A stretch of 64,000 nt of DNA from Citrobacter amalonaticus (GCF_018252635.1 NZ_JAGTXM010000001.1:868122-932121), one strand, 5' to 3'. Shown: positions 20,672 to 31,069, numbered from the stretch's first letter. Numbers and translations are program-made. Notes: generated by a model from the letters alone, not told the origin.

Positions 20672-20714
20672 GGTCTTACTCCTGAATCGTGTTCCCGGCC
20701 TGTGCCGGGATCGT

Positions 20715-22115
20715 TTAACGGGTATTTTGCAGCGGTGTCTTTTGCCACAATACCAGTTTTTTCCAGCGCGACATAATCGGTACGGTACAAATAATTCCCA
20801 GCCCTAACAGTCCTGTGGAAATCACTTCCAGCTGTTGCGCCGGACGAAAGAGCATCACTATCAGCACAAAGCAGATGAAGGCAATCACCAGCCAGGTCAG
20901 CCACGGATAGAGCCACATTTTCAGTTTGATCTCGCCGCCTTCCGCCAGCAGGATTTTGCGCATGCGCAGTTGCGACACGGCGATAACCAGATACACCAGC
21001 AGGGCGATGGCGCCGGAGCTGTCGATCAGGAACTTAAACACTTTTGCCGGGGCGTAGTAGTTCACAACCACGGTTAAAAAGGCCGCGCCGGTCGAGAGGA
21101 GTACCGCCACCCAGGGGGTTTTGCTGCGATTGATTTTGCCCATCATGGCCGGCGCATCGCCACGACGACTCAGGGAGTAAAGCATTCTCGACGCGGTATA
21201 CAGCGCAGAGTTCAGACAACTGGTCACCGACAGCAGGATCACGCAATCCATGATCAGTTTGGCATGGGGAATATGCAATAACTCCAGGACGGATTGATAG
21301 GAACCTGTCTCTTTCAGCCCCGGCATGTTCCATGGGATCAGCGCGACAACCACAAAGATAGAACACAGATAGAAGATTGAAATACGCCAGATAACCGAGT
21401 TAGTGGCGCGGACGATATGCTTATCCGGCGTGTCGGATTCGGCGGCGGCGATGGTGACAATCTCTGCGCCCATAAATGAGAACATGGTGATCAGCATCGC
21501 GCTCAGCACGGCGCCAAAGCCGTTAGGCATAAAGCCGCCATGATCCCACAAGCGCGAAATACCGCTGACTTCAGCGTAAGGATAAAAGCCGCTGATCGCC
21601 GCAGCACCCAGGGCGATAAACGCAAGGATGGCAATCACTTTGCACAGCGCCAGCCAGAACTCAAACTCACCGTAATTTTTGACGCTCAGCAAATTACTGC
21701 CGGTTAACGCCAGCGTGATGACCAGCGAGAACAACCAGATGGGAATGCCGGGGACCCAGGAATTAAGGATGATGGCGGCAATATTCGCTTCAAGCGGGAT
21801 CACCAGCACCCAGAACCACCAGTATAACCAGCCGATGGTGTAGCCCGCCCAGCGCCCGATGGCTTTATCGGCATAGGTGGAAAAAGAACCGGTATCCGGC
21901 GTGGCGACGGCCATTTCGGCCAGCATCCGCATAATCATCACCACCAGGAGCCCGGCAAACAGATAGGCCAGCAACACCGCGGGCCCGGCCTGTGCGATTG
22001 CCACGCTGGAACCCACAAAGAGACTTGCGCCGATAACCCCGGCAATAGACAGCATGGTGACGTGGCGTGATTTCAGCCCGCCCCCTAAATCATGTGATTG
22101 CGACAGTTGCCCCAT
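20715..22115 (-). CDS. gabP: GABA permease GabP
   Basis: 466-residue APC-superfamily transporter with 12 predicted helices. It starts MGQLSQSHDLGGGLKSRHVTML. The family signature SIAGVIGASLFVGSS in helix 1 and the substrate/gating loop AKVIAILAFIALGA are present. It imports 4-aminobutyrate with protons across the inner membrane and feeds GabT. It is separated from gabT by 126 bases holding two REP units, which can protect the upstream message. Confidence 0.97.
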   Translation of the reverse strand: MGQLSQSHDLGGGLKSRHVTMLSIAGVIGASLFVGSSVAIAQAGPAVLLAYLFAGLLVVMIMRMLAEMAVATPDTGSFSTYADKAIGRWAGYTIGWLYWWFWVLVIPLEANIAAIILNSWVPGIPIWLFSLVITLALTGSNLLSVKNYGEFEFWLALCKVIAILAFIALGAAAISGFYPYAEVSGISRLWDHGGFMPNGFGAVLSAMLITMFSFMGAEIVTIAAAESDTPDKHIVRATNSVIWRISIFYLCSIFVVVALIPWNMPGLKETGSYQSVLELLHIPHAKLIMDCVILLSVTSCLNSALYTASRMLYSLSRRGDAPAMMGKINRSKTPWVAVLLSTGAAFLTVVVNYYAPAKVFKFLIDSSGAIALLVYLVIAVSQLRMRKILLAEGGEIKLKMWLYPWLTWLVIAFICFVLIVMLFRPAQQLEVISTGLLGLGIICTVPIMSRWKKLVLWQKTPLQNTR

Positions 22116-22147
22116 TTTCTGACCTCTTTATTGTTATTGAGCCGTTC

Positions 22148-22225
22148 GCCGGATGGCGGCTCCGCCTTATCCGGCCTACAAACCATGCCGACTCTGTAGG
22201 CCGGATAAGCGAAGCGCCATCCGGC
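22148..22225. repeat. BIME of two REP units between gabT and gabP
   Basis: Two REP palindromes in opposite orientation: GCCGGATGGCGG to CTTATCCGGC (22148-22175), and GCCGGATAAGCG to CGCCATCCGGC (22200-22225). A short linker with CTACA and TGTAG arms joins them. This is a classical bacterial interspersed mosaic element inside an operon. Confidence 0.9.
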
Positions 22226-22241
22226 AATTGGGCTGCAAGGG

Positions 22242-23525
22242 TTAACGTTGCTTAGCCTCGTCAAAGCACTGGGCAATGATCTCCAGACCCTGACGGATCT
22301 GCGCATCTTCAATGGTGAGCGGAACGAGAATGCGCAGCACGTTGTAGTACGGCCCGCAGGAAAGCAGGATCAGCCCTTTGTCGCGGGCGCGTGTGACGAT
22401 CTCTGCGGTTAGTTTCGCATCCGGCTTGCTGTGGTCGCCGTCTTCAAACAGTTCAATGGCGATCATCGCCCCCAGCCCACGAACATCGCCAATTTCACGG
22501 TGTGTTTCCGCAATCGCCAGCAGGCCGTTGCGCAGGGTTTCGCCGAGTTCGTTGGCTTTTTGCAGCAGATTTTCCTGTTCGAAAATGTTCAGTACCGCCA
22601 GTGCGGCGGCGCAGGCAATCGGGTTACCGGCATAGGTGCCGCCCAGTCCACCCGGCGGGATGGCGTCCATCACCTCGGCGCGTCCGGTCACGCCCGCCAG
22701 CGGAAAGCCCCCGGCAATGGATTTGGCAAAGGTAGTGATATCCGGCGCCACGCCCATTTGTTCCATCGCGAACAGCGTACCGGTGCGACCCGCACCGCTC
22801 TGCACTTCATCGGCAATCAGCATGATCCCGTGCTCGTCACAAATCGCACGCAGGCGCTGCATAAAGGCTGGGGAGGCGGCGTAAAAACCGCCTTCACCCT
22901 GTACCGGTTCAATCACGATGGCGGCGATATCTTCCGGCGCGGCATCATTTTTAAAGATGCGGTGAATACTGGCGATGGCGTCATCTTCACTAATGCCGTG
23001 CAGGGCACACGGATAAAGTGCGCGATAGACGTGACCGGGCATCAGCCCCATTCCGGCTGAGTACGGGTTCACTTTCCCGGTCAGCGACAAAGTGTAATGG
23101 GTGCGTCCGTGATATGCGCCGCTAAAGGCGATGGTGCCTGTACGTTTCGTTGCCGCGCGGGCGATCTTCACTGCGTTTTCCACCGCTTCCGACCCGGTGG
23201 TGACCAACAGGGTTTTCTTGGCGAAGTCGCCAGGTACTTTCTGGTTCATGATTTCGCACAGTTGAAGATATGGCTCATAGGCCAGCACCTGGAAGCAGGT
23301 ATGGGACAGCTTTTTCAGTTGCGCTTCGACTGCCGAGACGATCTGCGGGTGCAGATGTCCGGTGTTCAGCACCGCAATGCCGCCAGCAAAATCCAGAAAC
23401 TCACGGCCTTCCACATCCCAGACCCGACAGTTTTCCGCACGCTCGGCAAAGATCGGATGAATCTGTCCTACGCCACGCGGAACGGCATGAGCGCGACGCT
23501 GCATTAATTCGTTATTGGTGATCAT
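22242..23525 (-). CDS. gabT: 4-aminobutyrate aminotransferase
   Basis: 427 residues from the ATG at 23525 (MITNNELMQRRAHAVPRGV), preceded by GGAGAACACCTG. It is a class III PLP aminotransferase that converts GABA and 2-oxoglutarate to succinate semialdehyde and glutamate. The PLP lysine is seen in TFAKSIAGGFPLAG, and the aspartate that binds the pyridine ring in LIADEVQSGAGRTG. Part of the gab operon; its product goes to GabD encoded just upstream. Confidence 0.97.
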   Translation of the reverse strand: MITNNELMQRRAHAVPRGVGQIHPIFAERAENCRVWDVEGREFLDFAGGIAVLNTGHLHPQIVSAVEAQLKKLSHTCFQVLAYEPYLQLCEIMNQKVPGDFAKKTLLVTTGSEAVENAVKIARAATKRTGTIAFSGAYHGRTHYTLSLTGKVNPYSAGMGLMPGHVYRALYPCALHGISEDDAIASIHRIFKNDAAPEDIAAIVIEPVQGEGGFYAASPAFMQRLRAICDEHGIMLIADEVQSGAGRTGTLFAMEQMGVAPDITTFAKSIAGGFPLAGVTGRAEVMDAIPPGGLGGTYAGNPIACAAALAVLNIFEQENLLQKANELGETLRNGLLAIAETHREIGDVRGLGAMIAIELFEDGDHSKPDAKLTAEIVTRARDKGLILLSCGPYYNVLRILVPLTIEDAQIRQGLEIIAQCFDEAKQR

Positions 23526-23550
23526 CAGGTGTTCTCCAGTCGATTTATGG

Positions 23551-24999
23551 TTAAAGGCCAATGCACAGGTATTTGATTTCTAAGTAATCTTCGATGCCGT
23601 ATTTGGAACCTTCACGGCCAAGACCGGAGGCTTTGATCCCGCCAAACGGCGCCACTTCGTTTGAGATAATGCCGGTGTTAATGCCAACGATGCCGTACTC
23701 CAGCGCTTCACCAACACGAAAGACGCGGCTCAAATCACGGGCGTAGAAATAGGCCGCCAGCCCAAATTCGGTATCGTTAGCCTGTCTGATGACGTCGGCT
23801 TCATCACGAAAGCGGAACAGCGGGGCCAGCGGGCCAAAGGTTTCTTCCCTGGCGACCTTCGCGTGGTCAGGCACGTCTACCAGAATGGTCGGCTGGAAGA
23901 AATTGCCGCCCCGTTCATGCGCTTTACCCCCGGTGATGACTCTGGCACCTTTTTCCAGTGCGTCGGCAATGTGTTCCTCCACTTTGGCAACCGCTTTTTC
24001 ATCAATCAGCGGGCCGGTGGTCGTGTCTGCGTTCAGGCCATCACCAATGTGCAGCTTGTTAACCGCCTGCTGAAGTTTTTCGGCAAAACGATCGTAGACG
24101 CCGTCCTGTACATACAGACGGTTGGCGCAGACGCAGGTCTGCCCGGCGTTGCGAAACTTGGAGGCCAGCGCGCCTTCTACTGCTTTATCCAGATCGGCAT
24201 CGTCAAAGACGATAAACGGCGCGTTACCCCCCAGTTCCAGGGAGACCTTTTTGATGTCTTTCGCGCACTGTTCCATCAACTGGCGACCAATCTCTGTCGA
24301 ACCGGTAAAAGAGAGTTTGCGCACCAGCGGATTGCTGGTCAGTTCGTTGCCAACCGCACTGGCGGAACCGGTCACGACGCTGAACACGCCTGCCGGGATC
24401 CCTGCTCGATTCGCCAGTTCCGCCAGCGCCAGCGCGGAGAACGGCGTCTGGCTGGCGGGTTTAAGCACCATCGTGCAGCCTGCCGCCAGTGCCGGACCGG
24501 CTTTGCGGGTGATCATCGCCGACGGGAAGTTCCATGGTGTAATAGCGGCTGTGACGCCAATGGGCTGCTTAATGACGATCAGGCGCTTGTCGGCCTGGTG
24601 TCCGGGAATCGTGTCGCCATAAATACGTTTGCCCTCTTCGGCAAACCACTCAATAAAGGAGGCGGCATAGCTGATTTCCCCTTTGGCTTCTGCCAGCGGC
24701 TTACCTTGTTCAAGGGTCATCAGACGGGCGAGATCGTCCTGATGCTCCAGCATCAGATTGAACCAACGACGTAGAATATTCGCCCTCTCTTTGGCTGTGA
24801 GATCGCGCCAGGCGGGCAGCGCGCGGTTAGCGGCCTCAATAGCGTTGCGGGTTTCCGCGCTGCCCATTTTCGGCACGCTGCCCAGCGTCTCGCCGTTGGC
24901 CGGGTTGGTTACCGCAATGACTTCGCCGCTATCGGCATCGCGCCATTGCCCGTTGATAAAGGCCTGCTGACGGAACAATGTCGGATCGTTAAGTTGCAT
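23551..24999 (-). CDS. gabD: Succinate-semialdehyde dehydrogenase (NADP+)
   Basis: 482-residue aldehyde dehydrogenase. The catalytic cysteine is in NAGQTCVCANR, the general-base glutamate in SLELGGNAPF, and the cofactor loop in FTGSTEIGRQLM. It oxidises succinate semialdehyde to succinate, the last step of GABA breakdown, and can serve glutarate semialdehyde. 23 bases after lhgO and 25 before gabT, so it is inside one transcription unit. Confidence 0.98.
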   Translation of the reverse strand: MQLNDPTLFRQQAFINGQWRDADSGEVIAVTNPANGETLGSVPKMGSAETRNAIEAANRALPAWRDLTAKERANILRRWFNLMLEHQDDLARLMTLEQGKPLAEAKGEISYAASFIEWFAEEGKRIYGDTIPGHQADKRLIVIKQPIGVTAAITPWNFPSAMITRKAGPALAAGCTMVLKPASQTPFSALALAELANRAGIPAGVFSVVTGSASAVGNELTSNPLVRKLSFTGSTEIGRQLMEQCAKDIKKVSLELGGNAPFIVFDDADLDKAVEGALASKFRNAGQTCVCANRLYVQDGVYDRFAEKLQQAVNKLHIGDGLNADTTTGPLIDEKAVAKVEEHIADALEKGARVITGGKAHERGGNFFQPTILVDVPDHAKVAREETFGPLAPLFRFRDEADVIRQANDTEFGLAAYFYARDLSRVFRVGEALEYGIVGINTGIISNEVAPFGGIKASGLGREGSKYGIEDYLEIKYLCIGL

Positions 25000-25022
25000 G
25001 ATGGCTTCCTGTCTTAAAAAGG

Positions 25023-26291
25023 TTAACGGGTGAACGCGGCGTGTAAGGTATCCACGCTACGTGCCGCACGCAGCGTGCGTCCGGGATTGCTTTGGTTTGC
25101 CAGTAGCGTCTGTACCTGACTGACGATGTGTGCGCCGATGGGGATTGCCGATGTCGCTGCCGGGGAGGGGGCATTACAGGTGTGGATCGAACGCGGGGTG
25201 GTGACAAAGAGAAAATCGTCAATCAGTTTGCCGTCCGGCGAAACCGCCTGCGCGCGGACGCCTGCGGGCCACGGTTGCAGATCGTTTAGCGTCAGGCTCG
25301 GGCAGTACTTTTGCACTAACCGGAGATAGCCACTCTTGCACAGCGAGTTTTTCATTTCGCTAAGGCCTGAGCGCAAGTTGTTTTGCAGGACCCGACGGAT
25401 GCCGGAAGATCCGAGGATCTCCAGCGTATCGCTGAGCGAAAAGTCGCGTTTGCGATAGCCTTCGCGCTTAAACGCCAGCACCGCATTTGGCCCGACCGTG
25501 ACGCTGCCGTCGATCATACGGGTGAGATGGACACCGAGAAACGGCATCGCCGGATCGGGGATCGGGTAGATCAGATGGTTGACTACCTGATTGTGTTTCG
25601 CCGCCAGACGGAAGTACTCGCCACGGAACGGGCAGATGATAAAACCCGGCTCGACGCCGAGCATTTTCACCAGCCGATCGGCCATCAGTCCGGCGCAGGT
25701 AATCAGCGTCGTTCCTTCAAATTCCTGCCCCTGGTGGGTACGTACTACCACGCCTGCGGCATGCTCTTTCAGGGCGCTGACGTCGGCGTTGTAGACGATT
25801 TCACCGCCTCTTGCCTGGAAGATTTTCGCCATCGCCGCCGTGATTTCCCGATAGCTGACGATCCCGCTGGAGGGTACTAAAATGCCGCCGAGTCCGGTGA
25901 TATTGGGCTCGCGCTCGCGCAGCTCCTGCGCATTCAGCCATTCTCGTTCTAAGCCGTTGGCCGCGGTGCGATCCCACAGGGCGCGCATTCGCGACATTTC
26001 CTGTTCAGAGGTCGCGACCAGCATCTTGCCGCAGGTGTCGTAGCGGATGCCGTTTTGATCGCAAAAGGCTTTGGTCGCACGGTTACCGGCGAGACAAAAC
26101 TGCGCTTTCAGACTGCCTGGAGTGTAATAGACCCCGGCATGGATCACACCGCTGTTGTGGCCCGTCTGATGACAGGCCGGGCCGGACTCTTTTTCCAGCA
26201 GCACGATGCGCGCGTCCGGATAGACCGCAATGAGCTGCATGGCGGTCGACATGCCAATAATGCCGCCGCCAATAATCACAAAATCATACAT
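25023..26291 (-). CDS. lhgO: L-2-hydroxyglutarate dehydrogenase LhgO
   Basis: 422 residues, the E. coli length. A Rossmann FAD site opens the protein (DFVIIGGGIIGMSTAMQL), followed by the GHNSGVIHAG motif of this flavoenzyme family. It is membrane-associated and oxidises L-2-hydroxyglutarate to 2-oxoglutarate, passing electrons to quinone. It acts directly after GlaH, whose gene ends 18 bases upstream. Confidence 0.97.
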   Translation of the reverse strand: MYDFVIIGGGIIGMSTAMQLIAVYPDARIVLLEKESGPACHQTGHNSGVIHAGVYYTPGSLKAQFCLAGNRATKAFCDQNGIRYDTCGKMLVATSEQEMSRMRALWDRTAANGLEREWLNAQELREREPNITGLGGILVPSSGIVSYREITAAMAKIFQARGGEIVYNADVSALKEHAAGVVVRTHQGQEFEGTTLITCAGLMADRLVKMLGVEPGFIICPFRGEYFRLAAKHNQVVNHLIYPIPDPAMPFLGVHLTRMIDGSVTVGPNAVLAFKREGYRKRDFSLSDTLEILGSSGIRRVLQNNLRSGLSEMKNSLCKSGYLRLVQKYCPSLTLNDLQPWPAGVRAQAVSPDGKLIDDFLFVTTPRSIHTCNAPSPAATSAIPIGAHIVSQVQTLLANQSNPGRTLRAARSVDTLHAAFTR

Positions 26292-26309
26292 CCGCTTTTT
26301 CCTTCACGC

Positions 26310-27287
26310 TTACTGGTGAGTCTGGTAGTGGTGGGTGGAATAAGCGAAGTAGCCGCGCTGGCGCATGAGTTCGCGCCGCAGATCCGGGTGCGAGGTAAAG
26401 CGATCGCGACCGTGCAGCCAGAACAGGTTGTTGATCAGCAGGAATTTACCCACCGAAACCGGAACGGACAGGATGTGTTGGCTGGTTTCCAGGGCATCAG
26501 AAAGGTCGCTCAGCCAGACGCCTTCCTCAAAATCTTTCGGCTGCACGAACTGGTCGATGTAGCGCATCACCGGGCGGCCCTGCTGATCGACATCAAACAC
26601 CGGATGATACACATCCTGGCTGACGTTCTTGCTGGGCGGCGCGGCAAAGCGCATCGGACGGCGCGCCAGTGGGTGGCTAAAGTACTCGTCAAGGTGCTCC
26701 CAGTCGTCGAGATGCAGCAGCAGCGAGTTGCCGCCGGTCATATTCTGCTCGTCGATTTTCATCATCAGCACGTAATCGGTGATCTCTTCGACGTAGGTGC
26801 CGTCGTTGTGCAACTCCATAACGCGGTGTGGCTGACGCAGATAGCTGTCTGAGTTATCGACGTTCTTCACCACAAAGCGCGCATAGTACTGACCGCTCAT
26901 CGCATCAAAATTAGAACGCCCAATCAGATGCGCCACCGCGGTTGCCAGTTTGACCATGTCATCGGCCTGCGCCACGTCATCGACGCCTTCCGCGTTGATC
27001 AACAGCGCCCCCTCAGCGCGATCGAGCAACGTTTTCAGCAGCAGCGGCTGCAACTGGTTCTCGCACAGATCGTCGAGGATTTTGCCTACTTTGAAGCGCA
27101 GGAATGATTTGTATTCCAGTGCCTGCACTGGCCATTGCGCGACCTGCTGGAGAAAGTGTTCCGTCGTTTGGGCGGAAAAGTTCAGCTCCAGCAGACGCGG
27201 GGACTGGGCTGACGGTTTTAGCGTAAATCCGCTGTAGTGTTGGCCTGGATCTTCAGCGTTCGGTTTAACGGCAGTCAGTGCATTCAT
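26310..27287 (-). CDS. glaH: Glutarate 2-hydroxylase GlaH (CsiD)
   Basis: 325 residues from the ATG at 27287 ([10 protein letters not shown]). It is an Fe(II)/2-oxoglutarate dioxygenase that makes L-2-hydroxyglutarate from glutarate. The metal-binding HxD pair is in [12 protein letters not shown], with the distal histidine in [11 protein letters not shown], which also carries the 2-oxoglutarate arginine. First gene of glaH-lhgO-gabDTP-csiR. In E. coli it is induced by carbon starvation through cAMP-CRP and sigma-S. Confidence 0.97.
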   Translation of the reverse strand: MNALTAVKPNAEDPGQHYSGFTLKPSAQSPRLLELNFSAQTTEHFLQQVAQWPVQALEYKSFLRFKVGKILDDLCENQLQPLLLKTLLDRAEGALLINAEGVDDVAQADDMVKLATAVAHLIGRSNFDAMSGQYYARFVVKNVDNSDSYLRQPHRVMELHNDGTYVEEITDYVLMMKIDEQNMTGGNSLLLHLDDWEHLDEYFSHPLARRPMRFAAPPSKNVSQDVYHPVFDVDQQGRPVMRYIDQFVQPKDFEEGVWLSDLSDALETSQHILSVPVSVGKFLLINNLFWLHGRDRFTSHPDLRRELMRQRGYFAYSTHHYQTHQ

Positions 27288-27403
27288 CAGAATCGATCCT
27301 TTTAGTAGATGGTCAGATAGACAGGCGAAGTTCATTTCGTAGCCATAAATTAAAAATATCTACATTTTTGACAAACGCGCACAAAATGAATTTTTTGTTT
27401 CTT

Positions 27404-27422
27404 TTTTGTGATCAAAAACAAC
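27404..27422 (-). promoter_or_regulatory. Candidate CRP site upstream of glaH
   Basis: Minus strand TGTTTTTGATCACA contains one strong CRP half-site (TCACA) and one degenerate one, about 120 bases before the glaH start. The E. coli csiD promoter is activated by CRP from a similar upstream position. AT-rich sequence between this site and the gene carries the presumed sigma-S -10 region. Confidence 0.5.
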
Positions 27423-27559
27423 AATTATTTAACATTAGAAGTCGCAGGGATAAATGACTGTGTATTGGTGGAAAAGGGCGGAAAAGGTTGAGGAAACCGC
27501 AGGTTAGCCTACACTAACGCCGGTTGGGATAGGGCTGTTGAGCGAGGATCGGGATAAAC

Positions 27560-29059
27560 ATGGTAATTAAAAACCTCTTTCGTCGGGTGAAGTGGATCCG
27601 TTCCGGTCTGTTGGCGCTGGTCAAACACGTGGTGCTGACGCTGCTGGTGGTGCTGATTATTTTCCTCGGCGTGCGGGTATATCAGACAGAGAGCGGGCCC
27701 GATCTACATCCCTGGCATACCTGGCACGGAAATGAAATGAGCGCGGCAGCGTTGGATAATGCCACATTTGCGCAGTATCGGATTCGGGAAGAGTCGCTGT
27801 TTGCCGATCTGCAAAAACAGGTGGGCGATACGCTTAATCCGGATGAGCAGACGCCGATCAACCGTTACTGGTCGGGCAGTCGGGTCGCTCCGCCGCAATT
27901 TACCCCCAACTGGAACCGCTCGTTCGTGTTGATGCCGCAAGGCAAACCGCGAGGCGTTGCCGTGATGCTCCACGGCCTGACCGACTCGCCCTACAGCCTG
28001 AAATATATCGCCCGGATCTACCAGCAGCAGGGATTCATCGCGGTGGTGCCACGCCTGCCCGGGCACGGTACCGCGCCAGGCGCGTTAACGGCGGTCGACT
28101 GGGAAGCGTGGCTGGCCGCCACGCGTCTCGCGGTGCGTGAGGCGACACGACTGGCGGGTAACGAGGTGCCGCTGCATCTGGTGGGGTACTCTAACGGCGG
28201 CGCGTTGGCGCTGAAATACACGCTGGACGGTCTGGAGGATGCCTCGCTGCGCCGTCCGCAACAGCTGGTGTTATTGTCGCCGATGATTGGCGTCACGGCA
28301 TTTGCCCGTTTTGCCGGACTGGCGGGGCTACCGGCGCTGTATCCTGCCTTTGCCAAAGCCGCGTGGCTGAACGTCACGCCAGAATTTAACCCCTTCAAAT
28401 ATAATTCGTTTCCGGTTAATGCGGCACGACAGTCTTATCTGTTGACCAAAGCGCTACAGCAGCAAATTATGCAGGATGCGCAGAGTAAGCGACTTCACGA
28501 TTTGCCGCCTGTTTTGACCTTTCAGTCAGTGATGGACTCGACCGTCAGCACCCAGGCGGTAGTGGAGTCGTTGTATCGCTATCTGGGGCCTAACGGTAGC
28601 GAACTGGTACTGTTTGATATCAATCAGGCGGCTAACCTGCGCCCTTTGCTGCGGACTTCTTCTTATACCGCCGCTGCAACGCTGCTGCCGGCCATGCCAC
28701 GAGCTTATCGTACGACGGTGGTCACTAACGCTACGGCGGAAACGCTGGCGGTGGTGGCGCGCGACACGCTTGCGGGAACGCGTGAGGTGCAGGTTTTGCC
28801 GTTACAGGAAGCCTGGCCACCGGAGATGTATTCGCTGTCGCATGTGGCGATACCGTTTCCACTGACGGATTCGTTGTATGGGTTGAAGCCAGATGAACTG
28901 AATCGCTATGGAGTGAGTATTGGCACGATTGCGTTGCGGGGAGAGACCTCCACGCTGCTGGTGGGGCTGGATACGCTGATGCGCGTCACCTCAAATCCGT
29001 TCTTTCCCTATATGAAGGAACGGATTGAGGCGGTTATCGGAGGTCATGTTAAGAATTGA
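27560..29059 (+). CDS. Membrane-anchored alpha/beta-hydrolase
   Basis: 499 residues. A basic N terminus and one transmembrane helix (about residues 22-43) anchor a periplasmic alpha/beta-hydrolase domain. The oxyanion region is VAVMLHGLTDSPYSLKYIA and the nucleophile elbow is GYSNGGAL, with serine as nucleophile. A histidine in SLSHVAIPFP near the C terminus is a plausible catalytic partner. The substrate is unknown; the fold covers esterases, lipases and thioesterases. It is a single gene transcribed away from glaH, with an ATG after GGGATAAAC. Confidence 0.8.
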   Translation: MVIKNLFRRVKWIRSGLLALVKHVVLTLLVVLIIFLGVRVYQTESGPDLHPWHTWHGNEMSAAALDNATFAQYRIREESLFADLQKQVGDTLNPDEQTPINRYWSGSRVAPPQFTPNWNRSFVLMPQGKPRGVAVMLHGLTDSPYSLKYIARIYQQQGFIAVVPRLPGHGTAPGALTAVDWEAWLAATRLAVREATRLAGNEVPLHLVGYSNGGALALKYTLDGLEDASLRRPQQLVLLSPMIGVTAFARFAGLAGLPALYPAFAKAAWLNVTPEFNPFKYNSFPVNAARQSYLLTKALQQQIMQDAQSKRLHDLPPVLTFQSVMDSTVSTQAVVESLYRYLGPNGSELVLFDINQAANLRPLLRTSSYTAAATLLPAMPRAYRTTVVTNATAETLAVVARDTLAGTREVQVLPLQEAWPPEMYSLSHVAIPFPLTDSLYGLKPDELNRYGVSIGTIALRGETSTLLVGLDTLMRVTSNPFFPYMKERIEAVIGGHVKN

Positions 29060-29066
29060 TACTGTT

Positions 29067-29092
29067 GCCGGATAAGCGAAGCGCCATCCGGC
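29067..29092. repeat. REP element
   Basis: GCCGGATAAGCG to CGCCATCCGGC, a single REP unit between the convergent hydrolase gene and tctA. Confidence 0.85.
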
Positions 29093-29098
29093 GAAGTA

Positions 29099-30613
29099 TT
29101 ACCCTACATCCACCTGGGGTTTGGTGGTGCGCTTACGAAGGATCCGTAACAGTGGCGGGATCACAATGACCGCCACCGCCATCACCAGCAGCACTTTGGT
29201 GACGCTACTCTCCCACAGAATCGCCATATTGCCGTTGCTGATCGACAGCGCACGACGCAGGTTTTGCTCGAGCATTTCACCCAACACAAAGCCTAAGATT
29301 AGCGGCGACATCGGGAAGTGCATTTTACGCAGAATGTAGCCCAGCACGCCGAGCGCGACCATCAGCACCAGATCGAAGGTGGTACTGTGTACGGCGTACA
29401 CTCCGACCGCCGACACGGCCGCGATAGCCGGTACCAGGAACCACAGCGGAATGGTCAGCATCCGGGTGAACAGGCCGATCAGCGGGATGTTCATCACCAG
29501 CAGCATCACGTTGGCAATCAGCAGGGCGGCGATCAGGCCCCAGACGATATCCGGTTGTTCGGTAAACATCGCCGGTCCCGGCGTGATGTTATACAGGGTT
29601 AACGCGCCCATCATCACCGCCGTGGTGCCGGATCCCGGCACGCCCAGCGTCAGCATCGGTATAAACGAGCCGCAGGCCGACGCGTTATTCGCCGCTTCCG
29701 GTGCGGCAACCCCACGAATATCGCCTTTGCCGAAGCTGTCGCTGTTGCCGCTGATTTTTTTCTCGGTCATGTAGGTGATGGCGCTGGCGATGGTGGCGCC
29801 CGCACCCGGTAGCACGCCGACGAAGAAGCCAATCACCGACGAGCGCAGCGTCGCGCCGATGCACTGCGCGCCTTCTTTGGCGTTAAATAGCATTCTTCCC
29901 GTTTTGCGCACTAGTTTTTGCCCGCTGCTGGTATGTTCCAGCATGAGCAGGATTTCAGAAACCGAGAACAGACCGATCACCACGACAATAAACTGCACGC
30001 CGTCGGAAAGGTGCACGCTGTCGAAGGTGAAGCGATAAACCCCGGTGTTGGCGTCAACGCCAACGGTCGCCAGCCCCAGACCGATTAGCGCCGCCAGAAA
30101 CGATTTCAGCGGATTTTGTGCCATCATGCTGCCAAGACAGGCAATGGCAAAGACCATCAACGCGAAGTACTCCGCCGGTCCAAACGCCAGCGACCACTGC
30201 GCCAGTAGGGGGGCGAAGAGAATGATGCCGCCGATGGCGATCAGTGAGCCAAAGAAGGAGCTGACCGCCGAAATGGAAAGCGCGACGCCGCCGCGGCCTT
30301 GTTGCGCCATCGGGTAGCCGTCAAGCGCGGTCATGATCGCCGCCGCATCGCCGGGCACGTTGAGCAAAATCGACGAAATACGTCCGCCGTATTCACAGCC
30401 AATGTAGACCGTCGCCAGCAGGATCAGCGCGGATTCCGCTGGCAGATGCAAAGCAAAGGCCAGCGGCAACAGGATCGCCACGCCGTTGATCGGCCCCAGA
30501 CCCGGCAGCAGGCCGACAATGGTGCCGACGAAGCAGCCGATCAGCGCGATCACCAGGTTTTCCGGGGTCATCGCCACCGCAAAACCCTGAGAAAGATATA
30601 TCCAGGTATCCAT
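29099..30613 (-). CDS. tctA: Tripartite tricarboxylate transporter, large membrane subunit
   Basis: 504 residues with about 12 hydrophobic segments. Two conserved family motifs are seen, GLLPGLGPINGVAILLPLAF near the N terminus and GVLPGAGATIASAITY mid-protein. It forms the main channel of the TctCBA citrate importer in the inner membrane. Last of the tctCBA genes, 10 bases after tctB. The locus layout matches the Salmonella tctI locus. Confidence 0.96.
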   Translation of the reverse strand: MDTWIYLSQGFAVAMTPENLVIALIGCFVGTIVGLLPGLGPINGVAILLPLAFALHLPAESALILLATVYIGCEYGGRISSILLNVPGDAAAIMTALDGYPMAQQGRGGVALSISAVSSFFGSLIAIGGIILFAPLLAQWSLAFGPAEYFALMVFAIACLGSMMAQNPLKSFLAALIGLGLATVGVDANTGVYRFTFDSVHLSDGVQFIVVVIGLFSVSEILLMLEHTSSGQKLVRKTGRMLFNAKEGAQCIGATLRSSVIGFFVGVLPGAGATIASAITYMTEKKISGNSDSFGKGDIRGVAAPEAANNASACGSFIPMLTLGVPGSGTTAVMMGALTLYNITPGPAMFTEQPDIVWGLIAALLIANVMLLVMNIPLIGLFTRMLTIPLWFLVPAIAAVSAVGVYAVHSTTFDLVLMVALGVLGYILRKMHFPMSPLILGFVLGEMLEQNLRRALSISNGNMAILWESSVTKVLLVMAVAVIVIPPLLRILRKRTTKPQVDVG

Positions 30614-30623
30614 CGTTTCTCCG

Positions 30624-31055
30624 TTAACTCAGCCAGGCGCCGAGCGGTAGGGTGACATCAAGCAGGCGGTCAAAGGCATACCACAGGGCGACGCCCAGGA
30701 TCGCGCCGGAAAGCCCTGCGGCAGGCAGGGTGGCGCCAAACAGAATGCCAATCACCAGCGTCAGAATGGCTGTGGAGACGGGAAAACCAAGCCACTCAAA
30801 GCCCCAGGCGTACATCAGCAGGACGATCACCATCGTTAACAGTTTTTGCAGGACGTGTCGGCGCGGCCAGTCCACGACGTCCGGATGCCGCAACAGCATA
30901 GCCAGCGCGCACAGCGCCATCAGGCCGATAATTCCCAGAGGGAAGGGACGGGGACCGACAGGTTCATAGCTGTATTCACTCTGAATTTGCCAGGCAATAA
31001 ACAGCCCGGCGATGCAGAGCAACAGCCAGATACCGGCGAAAATACGATCGCTCAT
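30624..31055 (-). CDS. tctB: Tripartite tricarboxylate transporter, small membrane subunit
   Basis: 143 residues with about four transmembrane helices. The ATG at 31055 (MSDRIFAGIW) is chosen because a GGAGAG box precedes it; the ATG four codons earlier contains that box. TctB is the small membrane partner of TctA and has no known catalytic motif. It lies between tctC and tctA. Confidence 0.94.
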   Translation of the reverse strand: MSDRIFAGIWLLLCIAGLFIAWQIQSEYSYEPVGPRPFPLGIIGLMALCALAMLLRHPDVVDWPRRHVLQKLLTMVIVLLMYAWGFEWLGFPVSTAILTLVIGILFGATLPAAGLSGAILGVALWYAFDRLLDVTLPLGAWLS

Positions 31056-31069
31056 GGTTCTCTCCATGC